DNA from: Verrucomicrobiota bacterium
Lineage (GTDB): Bacteria > Verrucomicrobiota > Verrucomicrobiia > Chthoniobacterales > Terrimicrobiaceae
DNA length: 64,000 nucleotides
NCBI GenBank assembly: GCA_017305195.1
Contig: JAFKMU010000050.1
Location: 42,023-106,022, forward strand
Reading direction: 5' to 3'
The position numbers and the translations under genes are program-made. The notes beneath the pieces were generated by a model, which did not search any database, had not been told where the DNA came from, and worked only from the letters and a program-made list of their open reading frames with translations. Numbering within the stretch: the first letter of the stretch is position 1; each line of letters opens with the position of its first letter. Shown one piece after another: positions 16,814-25,663 of this stretch.

Positions 16814-18160
16814 TCAAACCCTCTCCAGCGTGCTGGTCTCGCCGTCGTAGAGCGCGTATTCCGCGGAGCTGGTTCCGTGGTTAAGGCTGGTTCCTGCGAT
16901 ACCTTTTACCTCGCAGAGGTTCTCCCGGTTTTCCCTTCCTCCGAAAATGGCGATCCGGATTCTTTCGGAATGGGGCAGGATCGCGGCTGCCATCCGCGAG
17001 TTTCCCGCGAAGGCGCGGAAGAACGCATCGATGGCATTTCTGCCCTTCCGGTCGAGCCAGCTTTCGAATGGCACGGTTCCCGTCACCAGCAGAATGCCGC
17101 GGTCGGGTGGAACTTCCGCCAGTCGCCGGGAAAGTCCCTCCGACTGGCGCTGCGCCTCCTCCTCCAGGGTCTCCGCCGCGAAGGGGATCTGCCGGATGTC
17201 ATTGGCCTCCAGGCCGCCCGCGGTTCCCGCCAGATAGGCTTCGAGGCTTACCTCCTCGCCGTCGATGGACAGGCCTTCGTCCCGGAATCCGAGGTCGAAG
17301 TGCCCGTAGGCTCCCACGATCGCGAGGTCTCCCAGCGGGAGGTTCTGAAAATCCAGCCCCACGACCCCGGTCTTTTCCAAAGCGGGCTGCCAGAAGTGCT
17401 TTCTCACTGCCTCGGGGGAGGGAAACTGCTCCCACCGGTCGCGCGGCAGCCAATGATCGCGCGGACCGAGGCAAATCGCCACGGGTACTCCCCCGCTGGC
17501 GGTCTTCAGCGCCTGCAGGCACTCCAGGGCCTGCTCCGGCCGCCCGATATTGCCTGCCACCACTACTGCCTGTGGCTGTGTTTTCAGCACCACTCCCCGG
17601 AGCTTCGCCAGCACGGCTTCGCGCCTCTCTGTCTCATGGAGCAAGAGGTTTGCGGTCAGCAGGATGCGTGATCTTCGCCGGGCTTTCTTGGCTGCACTCG
17701 CGGTTTTCGTGATCTCGATCGCCAGCGCGATCAGGATGCCCGCCAGGGCTCCTGAGAGGTTGATGAAGACATCGGTCACGTTCGCCGTCCGGCTCCGGAA
17801 AAACGACTGGACGTACTCGCTCCCCGCCGCCAGAGCGAATGAGATCAGGAACACGAACCCCGCAAACCGGAGATCCGCCTTGGGAGAGACGAACTTCCAC
17901 GATCCCCGCGTTCTCCAGATCAGCAGCGCGAGAATGAGGAACTGCGAGAAATGGCAGGCTTTCCGAAAGATCAGGTTGGCCTCGTACACCTGGGCTATCG
18001 GCATATCGGGACGGAACCAGCGCAGGATGGGCTGGATGATCTTGAACGTCGTGCCCCCCGAGGCCCAGTCCAGCGAGGCAAAGAGGATGAGGACCATCCA
18101 GAGTACGGCTGGCCACCAGCGCTCGACAGTCGGAGAAAAGGCTTTTAAGGCTTTGGCCAT
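16814..18160 (-). CDS. VanZ-like membrane domain fused to metallophosphoesterase-like domain
   Basis: 448 residues. The N-terminal ~150 residues are VanZ-like: four membrane helices, RKACHFSQFLILALLIWRTR, SEYVQSFFRSRTANVTDVFI followed by NLSGALAGI. The C-terminal ~280 residues look like a degraded calcineurin-type phosphoesterase: VVVAGNIGRPEQ stands where LxGDl is expected, and ICLGPRDHW where the GNHDxW loop is expected. The first metal motif (DxH) is replaced by ILLTANLLLHETERR. VanZ proteins are tied to polysaccharide and glycopeptide phenotypes. The gene is divergent from the polysaccharide-export genes (76 bp), which supports an envelope role. Catalytic activity of the C-terminal domain is doubtful. 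Confidence 0.7.
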   Translation of the reverse strand: MAKALKAFSPTVERWWPAVLWMVLILFASLDWASGGTTFKIIQPILRWFRPDMPIAQVYEANLIFRKACHFSQFLILALLIWRTRGSWKFVSPKADLRFAGFVFLISFALAAGSEYVQSFFRSRTANVTDVFINLSGALAGILIALAIEITKTASAAKKARRRSRILLTANLLLHETERREAVLAKLRGVVLKTQPQAVVVAGNIGRPEQALECLQALKTASGGVPVAICLGPRDHWLPRDRWEQFPSPEAVRKHFWQPALEKTGVVGLDFQNLPLGDLAIVGAYGHFDLGFRDEGLSIDGEEVSLEAYLAGTAGGLEANDIRQIPFAAETLEEEAQRQSEGLSRRLAEVPPDRGILLVTGTVPFESWLDRKGRNAIDAFFRAFAGNSRMAAAILPHSERIRIAIFGGRENRENLCEVKGIAGTSLNHGTSSAEYALYDGETSTLERV

Positions 18161-18236
18161 GAGGCTATTTACCTTTGCTGGAAGAGAGTTCGGCTTCGCA
18201 GGTAGGACGCAGGCGCATGTGGCTCTTCATTTCCTA

Positions 18237-18884
18237 ATGAAATCCCTCTCCATCTGCCAATGGTTTCCTCGCATCGGTCTCCGGACCGTGTTTTTTCTGG
18301 CCCTGACGTGCCTCACCCTGCTCTCGGGCTGTGGCGGTCCCATGTCCTCTGGCACGACCGAGGCTCCGGCGGGCTATACGCCGCATAAAAAAGAGGAGGT
18401 CTACCGCATTCGCATCGGCGATGTTGTCCAGGTGGATATCTTTCAGGAGTCGGCCATGACCACCCGCCAGCGCGTGCAGGGGGATGGCACCGTCGCCGTC
18501 GCGCTCCTGGGCCGCGTGGACGTGCAGGGCCTGACCACAGCGCAGGCCTCGGAGAAAATTGCCGCCCTCCTCGACGCCAAACAAATCGTCAAGCCGCAGG
18601 TCAATGTCACCGTCCTCGCCTACGCTCCTCAGCGATTCACTGTCATGGGCCAGATCAAGACCGCCGGTATGTATGTCATCCCGCCGGAGGAAAATATCTC
18701 CCTCCCGGAGGCGATCGCCATGGCGGGCGGCCCCACCATCATCGGCAACCTGAAAAAGGTCTTCATCAGCCGCAAGCAGGGCAACGAGGTCTCTCGCATC
18801 CGGCTGAACGCCCTCGCTCCCAGCTCCCAGTTTTTCCTCATCAAGGAAGGCGACGTGATTTTTATCAGCGAGACGGTTTTCTAG
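18237..18884 (+). CDS. Polysaccharide export lipoprotein (Wza/GumB type)
   Basis: A 215-residue outer-membrane lipoprotein. The signal peptide ends in the lipobox LLSGC with Cys32 as the lipidation site. EVYRIRIGDVVQVDIFQESA starts the Poly_export domain. It is followed by a SLBB-like segment, QRFTVMGQIKTAGMYVIPPE and SLPEAIAMAGGPTI. Such proteins form the periplasm-spanning export channel with a Wzc-like partner, which is the next gene and begins immediately after this stop. A much longer in-frame reading to 17550 lies antisense inside the VanZ gene and is rejected because ATG 18237 gives a perfect lipoprotein signal. Confidence 0.9.
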   Translation: MKSLSICQWFPRIGLRTVFFLALTCLTLLSGCGGPMSSGTTEAPAGYTPHKKEEVYRIRIGDVVQVDIFQESAMTTRQRVQGDGTVAVALLGRVDVQGLTTAQASEKIAALLDAKQIVKPQVNVTVLAYAPQRFTVMGQIKTAGMYVIPPEENISLPEAIAMAGGPTIIGNLKKVFISRKQGNEVSRIRLNALAPSSQFFLIKEGDVIFISETVF

Positions 18885-21491
18885 ATGTCGACCAGCCCGA
18901 CAGATCCCACCGACCTTTTCTCCGGCTCAGGCGGAGGAGCACCCTTCGACGTGACGACGCTGCTCTTCACGGCGCGTCGCCTCTTCTGGCTGCCGCTCAT
19001 CCTCGCGCCGCTCGCCGCCATCGGGGGATACATCTACGCAAAGACCTCCACTCCCGTCTATCGCGCCCTGGCGGAGATCCGCCTCGAGAGTCGCTCAATG
19101 ACGCCCGCGGCGTCCACCTCCGACCCGAATTCCGCCGGGACGACGAGCCCGGAGGATCAGAATACGATCATCCGCACTTTCGTAAACCCTGTCATGGCCC
19201 GGGAGGTGGTGAAAAAACTGAAACTCGCCGAGCGCCCGCATTTCACGGGAGGCAGCCGCCGCCCCTCCGAGGACGACCTTGTGGCCTTCGTCATGGAGCA
19301 CACGAAGGCCAATATCGTCGTCGGCACCCGCCTCCTGCAGATCGCCGTGGATTATCCCGACCCGTACATCGCCATGGAACTGGCCAATGCCATGGCCGAG
19401 GCTGGCATGAAGTACGAACGGGACCAAAGAGCGATCGCCCTGCGCGAAAACGTCCAGTACCTCGAGGACGAAGCTAAAAAACTCGAGGCCAACCTCGTCG
19501 CCTCCGAGATGCGCCTCAACGACTACACCCGCACACTCGGCAGCATCTCCATCGACCAGGATGTCAACATCGCCGCCGACAAGCTCAAGGACCTCAACAT
19601 GCGCTCGACCGAGGCGCGTTCGAAGCGCCTCCAGCTCGAGAGCTCCTATCGGGAGATCCAGGCCTATCGTGAGAATTCCGACGCACTTCTCGGCATCGAG
19701 AGTATTCGCTCGGCTCCTGGTGTGGCCTCGCTGATCTCCAAGAGCAACGATCTCAAGGGCAATCTCGCCAAGCTCCTGCAGCGCTACCGCGAGGGCAATC
19801 CCTTTGTCATTCAGGCCAAGACCGAACTCGCCGAGGTGGAGAAAACTCTCCGCCAGCAGGCTCTCGATGTCGCCAAGGGTATCGAGGCCGATCTGGCCGC
19901 CGCCCGTAGAAATGAGGAGGATGTCGCTGCCGAAAAGGCGGAACAGGAGGAAAAGGTCATCAAGGTCAAGGAGGAGTCCATCAAGTCCAATGTCCTCCGC
20001 CGCCAGATCGATGCCGACCGCCTTGCGTACGAGGCGGCGCTGAAGCGCCTGAACGAAAATCTGTCCGAGACCCGCAGCCAGCTCGTCATGATGCAGATGT
20101 CCGGCCCCGCCGGCCCCGGGTACATGGTCTCCATGAGCACGGGCAAGACGGTCGGCGTGGCCGGGCTCGCCGGTCTTTTCCTGGGCCTGGGGCTCATCGT
20201 TCTCGTCGCGCAGTTTGACAAGTCCATCAAGTCCGTCGAATCGGCCGAGTCGGCTCTCGGTCTATCCGTGCTCAGCGCCGTGCCCCGATACGGTCCGGCC
20301 AGCGCCGATCCGGCCCTGTCTTTCCGCGACTACCCGGTTGTGCTCGATCGCTGCTGCGCGGCCGCCGAGGCGTTTCGCACCCTGCGCGTTGCCATCGAGC
20401 CTCCCGTGGGTGGCGAGGAAAACGCCGTCATCCTCCTCGTCGGCGCCGCCGGCCAGGAAGGCGCCTCCTTCTGCGCGGCCAATCTCGCCGTGGCTCTCGG
20501 GCAGAGCGGCCAGCGTACGCTCCTGGTCGACGCCGACCTCCGCCGCAGTTCGCTCGAGCAGCGCATCTTTGACTCCGTCGGGCAGTATGGTCTGAGCGAT
20601 TATCTGACTGGCAGGGTTTCGTTCCCGAACATCATCCGATCCACCCCGGCGGAGAACGTCGATGTCGTCACCGCCGGCACTCCGCATGCTCATCCCGCCG
20701 AGCTGCTTTCCAAGGACGCCTTTGCCACCTTCCTGGAGGAGGCCCGCCTTCTTTACGATCGCGTGGTTTTTGATGCCGCTCCTGTCGGCGCCGTGAGCGA
20801 CACGCTGCGGTTTGCCCACCTGTGCCAGACGATCTGCTTCGTGCTCCGGTTCGGCAAGACGACGCCCGCAGTGGCGCGGCGAGCCTTCGAACTCCTCGGT
20901 CGCGGCGGGGTGAAGGTCACGGGCGTCGTCCTGAATAACGTCTCCCCGGCGTTTCCCATCAAGCTCGGCCACCAGGATTTCCCCGAGGAGGTCTTTTCGA
21001 ACCATGGAAAATTTGAGTTCCCGGTTCACTGCCCGTCCTGCAACCGCACCTACGAATCCCCGGAGGACTTCGTCCGGCAGACCGTCCCGCCCGGCCCCGA
21101 GTGGACTTCGCATATCTCGGGCTGGAACGAGCACAGCGAGCGCATCGTTCGCCGCTGCAACTGCAACACTCTCATCGTCCTCCCGCCCGTCATGCGCCGT
21201 GATAACTCCACCGCCGGAGCGAAGCGCCGCGAGGCCTTCGCCGAGCTCATGGCCACTCTGGAGAAATCCGGCCTGTCCCGCGACGAGGCGCGCACCAACT
21301 TGCTGCTCACTCTCAAGATGTGGCGCAGCGAGATGCATGGGGAGTCCCATCGGGAGAACTCCGATGCCAGCCAGCAGCGCCGCAAGCTTTACGATGAAGT
21401 GCTGGAGCGCCTGGCTGCCGGAGGGATGTCCCGTTCCTCCGCCGAGGCCAAGCTTCTCCACGCGATCAGGATCTGGCAAAATGCGCCATGA
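18885..21491 (+). CDS. Wzc-like chain-length/co-polymerase protein with altered P-loop and zinc-ribbon tail
   Basis: 868 residues. Two membrane helices (about 45-65 and 430-450) flank a Wzz periplasmic domain with long coiled coils, including the repeated Glu/Lys-rich helix near 335-370. The cytosolic BY-kinase-like domain has Walker A' LLVDADLRRSS and Walker B VVFDAAPVGAVSDT. The P-loop reads GAAGQEGASF (520-529): Ala527 sits where the catalytic Lys belongs. The tail lacks the usual Tyr cluster. Instead it has Cys716-x2-Cys719 and Cys758-x-Cys760, a likely zinc ribbon, then two similar ~33-residue helical units at about 785-817 and 836-868, each ending in a conserved Trp. It probably controls chain length and export without kinase activity. 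Confidence 0.85.
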   Translation: MSTSPTDPTDLFSGSGGGAPFDVTTLLFTARRLFWLPLILAPLAAIGGYIYAKTSTPVYRALAEIRLESRSMTPAASTSDPNSAGTTSPEDQNTIIRTFVNPVMAREVVKKLKLAERPHFTGGSRRPSEDDLVAFVMEHTKANIVVGTRLLQIAVDYPDPYIAMELANAMAEAGMKYERDQRAIALRENVQYLEDEAKKLEANLVASEMRLNDYTRTLGSISIDQDVNIAADKLKDLNMRSTEARSKRLQLESSYREIQAYRENSDALLGIESIRSAPGVASLISKSNDLKGNLAKLLQRYREGNPFVIQAKTELAEVEKTLRQQALDVAKGIEADLAAARRNEEDVAAEKAEQEEKVIKVKEESIKSNVLRRQIDADRLAYEAALKRLNENLSETRSQLVMMQMSGPAGPGYMVSMSTGKTVGVAGLAGLFLGLGLIVLVAQFDKSIKSVESAESALGLSVLSAVPRYGPASADPALSFRDYPVVLDRCCAAAEAFRTLRVAIEPPVGGEENAVILLVGAAGQEGASFCAANLAVALGQSGQRTLLVDADLRRSSLEQRIFDSVGQYGLSDYLTGRVSFPNIIRSTPAENVDVVTAGTPHAHPAELLSKDAFATFLEEARLLYDRVVFDAAPVGAVSDTLRFAHLCQTICFVLRFGKTTPAVARRAFELLGRGGVKVTGVVLNNVSPAFPIKLGHQDFPEEVFSNHGKFEFPVHCPSCNRTYESPEDFVRQTVPPGPEWTSHISGWNEHSERIVRRCNCNTLIVLPPVMRRDNSTAGAKRREAFAELMATLEKSGLSRDEARTNLLLTLKMWRSEMHGESHRENSDASQQRRKLYDEVLERLAAGGMSRSSAEAKLLHAIRIWQNAP

Positions 21492-23098
21492 AGACGCGCC
21501 TGCGCTGGCGGTTGTCTCCAGGCGTCTTCTTTCTGCCCCTCCTGGCCGCCTCCCTTCTGGGACTTGTGCCGTGTAGGGCGCAGGCGCCCTTCCTTTCCCG
21601 CACGGCCAACCAGCCCGAGGCGTTCGACACCGTCTATCCGGCGAACTACGCGCTGGATTTTCCCAATCTCCCGGAGGCTGATCCCATGAATAACGTGCAG
21701 GAGGAAATCCCGCCCGGCATCGACGTTCTCACCAATCCCGAGATCCTTGATTACCAAGCCGCGCTGAAGTCGGACATGCCGTCCCGCACGCCGGGCGATT
21801 ATGATCCCGAGGAGAATAATCGCACCACGGATTTTCAGAATACCCCCCAGTCGATGGCCCTTTTCGGCAACGACTATGCCTCCAATGCCGAGGTCGTGCT
21901 CAGCAATGCCGGGCATCCCATTTTCTACGATCTCAGCCGCACCGTCGCCTCCTTCGGCCTGAATGAGACGCCGCTGGTCACCGAGATGCCCTTGATTCCC
22001 GAGCCGGGGACCACGCTGGACAAGCCCATCGCCCCGCGCGCGAAATGGGGCCCCTGGCGGATGGCCCTCGATGTGATGGGAAGCTCCTCCGTGTTCTACA
22101 ACGTCTTTGGCAGCACGAAGAATCCCCAGAGCGACATGGTCTTTGCCCTCACGCCGCGTTTCTACCTGGAGGCGGGAACCAAGGGTTTTTTCCGACTCTC
22201 CTACGCCCCGAGTTTCCTGCGCTATTCGAAGTTCAAGGACCTCGACAGCGACAACCAGAATCTCTCCGTCTCGGTGACCTATCCCTTCAGCAAGCTCCGC
22301 GTGGGCGCATCCTTTTCCTACCTCACGCAGAGCGGCCTGTTTCTGAATAACCCCTCCGGCCAGGGGCAGCAGGATACGGCCCTCGCCTCCCTCGCCGCCT
22401 CCTATCCGCTGACGACCAGGAGCAACATCTCCGTGGGATGGATGGGCGTGGTCCAGCAGAACGACCCCGGCGGCCGCAAGGTGGAAAACACCGCCAACCT
22501 CGGGATTTCCTACACTCCGGGAGCCAAGGCGGTTTTCGGCGGCCTCCTGCGACTGGGCAGCATCCAGGCTCCCGCCGGGGACCAGAGCTTTTTCGGCCTC
22601 CAGGGCGAGGCGGCTTACCGCTGGGATTTTCACTGGCGCTTTTCCGCCCGCGCCGGGGTGGACTGCCGCTTTCTCGATCCTCCGCCCTACGGCCAGTCCA
22701 GCCCGATGCTCACGCCCGTTTTCGACCTGAATGCCAGCTATCATTGGACGTCCAACGCCGCCGCCCTGCTGCGGTTCTACCGCTTTGTCGGCACGGATAC
22801 CTTCACCTCCGTCAGCATGGACATCCAGACCGGGGCCGAGATGGGCTTCCTTCTCCGCGCCTATCGCCGCACGGATGTGAAGATCCTCCTGACCGTCGGC
22901 TACACCGAGATGTTTGCCGAGGAGGAAAGCGGAGAGCAGAATTACGCCTTCGTCCAGGGAGGCATGTCGATTTCCTACACCATGATGAAATGGGCGGATG
23001 TGGTACTGTTTGGCAATGTCCAGCAGCGCTTTCAGGACGACCAGGGCCTCAACTACCTCAGCGGCACCCTCGGCCTTGGACTCAATCTCAAATTCTGA
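21488..23098 (+). CDS. Exopolysaccharide-locus outer-membrane beta-barrel protein
   Basis: 536 residues with a signal peptide ending near VPCRAQA, a ~150-residue soluble, acidic N-terminal region, and then many alternating strands (e.g. RFYLEAGTKGFFRLSYAPSF, ISVGWMGVVQQNDPG, TGAEMGFLLRAYRRTDVKIL). It ends LGLGLNLKF with the terminal Phe typical of barrels. It resembles the putative beta-barrel porin-2 proteins found behind Wza/Wzc pairs. It overlaps the Wzc-like gene by 4 bp (ATGA). It probably forms the outer-membrane passage or anchor of the exported polymer. No enzyme motif was seen. Confidence 0.72.
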   Translation: MKTRLRWRLSPGVFFLPLLAASLLGLVPCRAQAPFLSRTANQPEAFDTVYPANYALDFPNLPEADPMNNVQEEIPPGIDVLTNPEILDYQAALKSDMPSRTPGDYDPEENNRTTDFQNTPQSMALFGNDYASNAEVVLSNAGHPIFYDLSRTVASFGLNETPLVTEMPLIPEPGTTLDKPIAPRAKWGPWRMALDVMGSSSVFYNVFGSTKNPQSDMVFALTPRFYLEAGTKGFFRLSYAPSFLRYSKFKDLDSDNQNLSVSVTYPFSKLRVGASFSYLTQSGLFLNNPSGQGQQDTALASLAASYPLTTRSNISVGWMGVVQQNDPGGRKVENTANLGISYTPGAKAVFGGLLRLGSIQAPAGDQSFFGLQGEAAYRWDFHWRFSARAGVDCRFLDPPPYGQSSPMLTPVFDLNASYHWTSNAAALLRFYRFVGTDTFTSVSMDIQTGAEMGFLLRAYRRTDVKILLTVGYTEMFAEEESGEQNYAFVQGGMSISYTMMKWADVVLFGNVQQRFQDDQGLNYLSGTLGLGLNLKF

Positions 23099-23150
23099 TG
23101 AAAAACTCTGAGCAAGTTTTATTTACGAAAGGGCGGACCCGGGGATAAGG

Positions 23151-23172
23151 TTTATGCAACCAGACGCATAAA
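23151..23172. promoter_or_regulatory. TTTATGC-N8-GCATAAA inverted repeat
   Basis: A perfect 7-bp inverted repeat with an 8-base spacer in the 88-bp gap before the sugar-phosphate transferase gene, ending 14 bases before its ATG. It could be an operator or an mRNA hairpin occluding the start. The rest of the gap shows nothing else. Confidence 0.35.
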
Positions 23173-23186
23173 GTCGGTTTTACCGT

Positions 23187-24590
23187 ATGTTTCAGCACCG
23201 CGAGCTAGGGCTCATCCAGGGATACCAACTAGGCGCCACGATCGTCCTCACGATCGTGTTTTGGACCTATTACTTTATCATGGAGTACTTTGTGCCGGGT
23301 GTGACGCTGACGGGTGCGACGAACTACATGGAGTTCTATCTCGCCATCACGCTGGCTTTTCAGATCTCCTTTTTACTCACCAAGCACACCGACATTCTGT
23401 CCGTTTCCTCGGGTGTGGTGGAGAGTCATCGGCTGGTCTGGGCGCATGTTCCCGCCACGCTGGCTATCACGTGTATTTTTCTGATTTTGACGAAGGACTC
23501 CGCCATCTCGCGGATGTTTCTCTTCACGATCGTCCCGCTCCTCTACGTCGTCCTGCTCATCTTCACCCGTTTCTTTGCCCTCGATATCCTCCGCTTCATG
23601 CTGCACCACCAGCGGCAGACGCTCCTGCTGGTCGGCCAGCCATGCGAGCTGGAGAACGTCCGATCCCTCCTGGAAAAGTCCAGGCTCTTCGGCTTTGAGA
23701 TCGTTGGCATGGTCACGGATGCGCCTGCGGAGGAGCTGCCCCCCTCGATCCGCAAGCTGGGAACTCCCGACAACCTGGAAGCCGTCCTCGCGGAGCAAAA
23801 GGCGGGCAATATTTTCATTCTGGGCAGTCCCCGCGATCGCCGGATGCTCGGCGGCTGGATGCGGGTCGCGGAGGCCCACGGGTGCCGTGTTTCTTTGGTT
23901 AACGACCTGGACCGCTTTCTCCAGCGGCGTCTTTCCTATTTCCGCTGCGACGATGTGGACCTCATCGAGCTGCGGGAGGAGCCTTTGCAGAATATCGTGA
24001 ACCGCGTCTACAAGCGCATTTTCGATTTCGCGGTCAGCCTGCCCGTGGTGTGTTTCGTCCTGCCTCCGCTGATGCTCGTGGTCTGGATCGTGCAGAGGTT
24101 TCAATCGCCCGGCCCTTTGTTTTTCCAGCAGGTTCGCTCCGGCCTGGACAATCAGCCGTTCACCATCCTGAAGTTTCGCACCATGTACGCGGACCAGTGC
24201 GACTCGGCCGAGCAGGCCCGGGTGCGCGACGTCCGCGTGTATCCCTTTGGCCGCTTCCTCCGGCAATACAGCCTGGATGAGTTTCCCCAGTTTTTCAATG
24301 TGCTCACCGGCCAGATGAGCCTCGTCGGTCCGCGTCCGCATATGACCCAGCACGACAAGATCCTGACCGAGGTCATGTCGACCTATCCGCTCCGCGGCTT
24401 TGTGAAGCCGGGCATCACCGGGCTGGCCCAGATCCGCGGATACCGCGGCGAGACAGCGACCCGCGAGGATATCGTTCATCGCGTGGAGTGCGATATCGAG
24501 TACGTCGAGACCTGGTCCTTCTTCCTCGATGTCCGCATCGTCTGGCGGACCGCTCTGCAGGTCTTCTTTCCGCCCAAGAGCGCCTACTGA
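23187..24590 (+). CDS. Initiating polyprenyl-phosphate sugar phosphotransferase
   Basis: 467 residues of the polyprenyl glycosylphosphotransferase family (WbaP/EpsL/WcaJ type). Four N-terminal membrane helices precede a cytosolic CoA-binding-like region (LLVGQPCELENVRSLLEKSR). A fifth membrane segment introduces the bacterial sugar transferase domain: KRIFDFAVSLPVV, SPGPLFFQQVRSGLDNQPFT, ILKFRTMYAD, LRQYSLDEFPQFFNVLTGQM, SLVGPRPHM and KPGITGLAQIRGYRG. The enzyme loads the first sugar-1-phosphate onto undecaprenyl phosphate to start polysaccharide repeat assembly. Its 3' end overlaps the convergent glycosyltransferase gene by 7 bp. Confidence 0.93.
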   Translation: MFQHRELGLIQGYQLGATIVLTIVFWTYYFIMEYFVPGVTLTGATNYMEFYLAITLAFQISFLLTKHTDILSVSSGVVESHRLVWAHVPATLAITCIFLILTKDSAISRMFLFTIVPLLYVVLLIFTRFFALDILRFMLHHQRQTLLLVGQPCELENVRSLLEKSRLFGFEIVGMVTDAPAEELPPSIRKLGTPDNLEAVLAEQKAGNIFILGSPRDRRMLGGWMRVAEAHGCRVSLVNDLDRFLQRRLSYFRCDDVDLIELREEPLQNIVNRVYKRIFDFAVSLPVVCFVLPPLMLVVWIVQRFQSPGPLFFQQVRSGLDNQPFTILKFRTMYADQCDSAEQARVRDVRVYPFGRFLRQYSLDEFPQFFNVLTGQMSLVGPRPHMTQHDKILTEVMSTYPLRGFVKPGITGLAQIRGYRGETATREDIVHRVECDIEYVETWSFFLDVRIVWRTALQVFFPPKSAY

Positions 24591-25663
24591 AAAAGGACGC
24601 CCTCCATCCGGCGGAGGAAGCTGGCTTCGGAGAACTGCTCGGCATGTGTGCGGATGGCCTCGGGGTTCCACGGGAGTCTCTCCAGGCGCTCCACCGCCTG
24701 CGCGAGGGCCTCGGGCCGGGGCTCATCGAAGAAGACGCCGCTCAGCCCCTCGACGACGGTTTCCAGCGCGCCTCCCTTTTTGAAGGCGACCACCGGTTTG
24801 CCGCAGGCCATCGCCTCGACCGGCGTGATGCCAAAGTCCTCGTGCCCGGGAAAGACAAAGCCCCGGCAGCGCTGGAAGCAGTCGCGCACTTCCTCGTCGG
24901 AGCGGCGGCCGAGGAACTCGACGGATGGCCCCGCCATTTTCTCCAGGTCGGCCCGATAGGGACCCTCGCCGAGAATGACGAGCCGTCTGCCGGTCTGCGT
25001 GAAGGCCTGCACCGCCAGCTCGATATTCTTGTACCCCAGGAGGCGGGACACGATCAGGTAAAAGTCCTCATGGCCCGGCGACACGGTGAAGCGGTCGGTC
25101 TGCACGGGAGGAGGGATGACGATGGACTCCCTGCCGTAGAAGCGGAGAATGCGCTCCCGGACGTTGCGGGAATTTGCCACCAGGACGTTCATGCGACCCG
25201 CCGCCGCCCGGTCGAGCTTTCGCAGGGCGGGGAGGAAAGCCCGCAGTCCGCGATTGAGCAGGGGGAGACGCACCTCGTGATCGAGGTACTCGTCGGTCTG
25301 CCAGAGAAAGCGGGTCGGGTTGTGGATGTAGCAGACCGTGCGCGTCCCGGGGGCGAAGCGCATGTATTTCGCGAATGTGCTGGAGCTGATCCAGGCATGC
25401 GTCGCCTGCGGGGCGGCGAAGGAGCGAAAGGCCAGCGGATACAGCGGCAGGTATTTCTTAAAATGCGTGTGATGCTCGATGCCGGGGGCGTGCTGGAGCC
25501 AGGTCGTCCGGATGTCGGCATCGGCAAAGTCGCCCCACAGCGTCTTTCGCGCCACGGCGCTGGTATAGATCGGGGCGCTGGGAAAGCGCCGGTGCATGGT
25601 GGCCACCACGCGCTCGGCTCCGCCCATCTGGATCAGGTAATCGTGTGCGAGGACGAGGTTCAT
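24584..25663 (-). CDS. Glycosyltransferase, GT4-like
   Basis: 359 residues, GT-B fold. The N-terminal lobe begins MNLVLAHDYLIQMGGAERVV; the nucleotide-sugar lobe has FYLIVSRLLGYKNIELAVQA and the E-x7-E motif in EDFGITPVEAMACGKPVVAF. ATG 25663 overlaps the upstream stop (ATGA), so the longer frame to 26224 is rejected. It is the last gene of the 17-gene minus-strand polysaccharide operon. Donor and acceptor cannot be read. The motif YIHNPTRFLWQTDEYLDHEV is typical of mannosyl/rhamnosyl-transferase-like GT4 enzymes in capsule loci. Confidence 0.9.
   Translation of the reverse strand: MNLVLAHDYLIQMGGAERVVATMHRRFPSAPIYTSAVARKTLWGDFADADIRTTWLQHAPGIEHHTHFKKYLPLYPLAFRSFAAPQATHAWISSSTFAKYMRFAPGTRTVCYIHNPTRFLWQTDEYLDHEVRLPLLNRGLRAFLPALRKLDRAAAGRMNVLVANSRNVRERILRFYGRESIVIPPPVQTDRFTVSPGHEDFYLIVSRLLGYKNIELAVQAFTQTGRRLVILGEGPYRADLEKMAGPSVEFLGRRSDEEVRDCFQRCRGFVFPGHEDFGITPVEAMACGKPVVAFKKGGALETVVEGLSGVFFDEPRPEALAQAVERLERLPWNPEAIRTHAEQFSEASFLRRMEGVLFQ

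Noticed and set aside
17550..18236. Long N-terminal extension of the Wza-like gene
   Set aside because: It is antisense to the VanZ fusion; ATG 18237 gives a proper lipoprotein signal.
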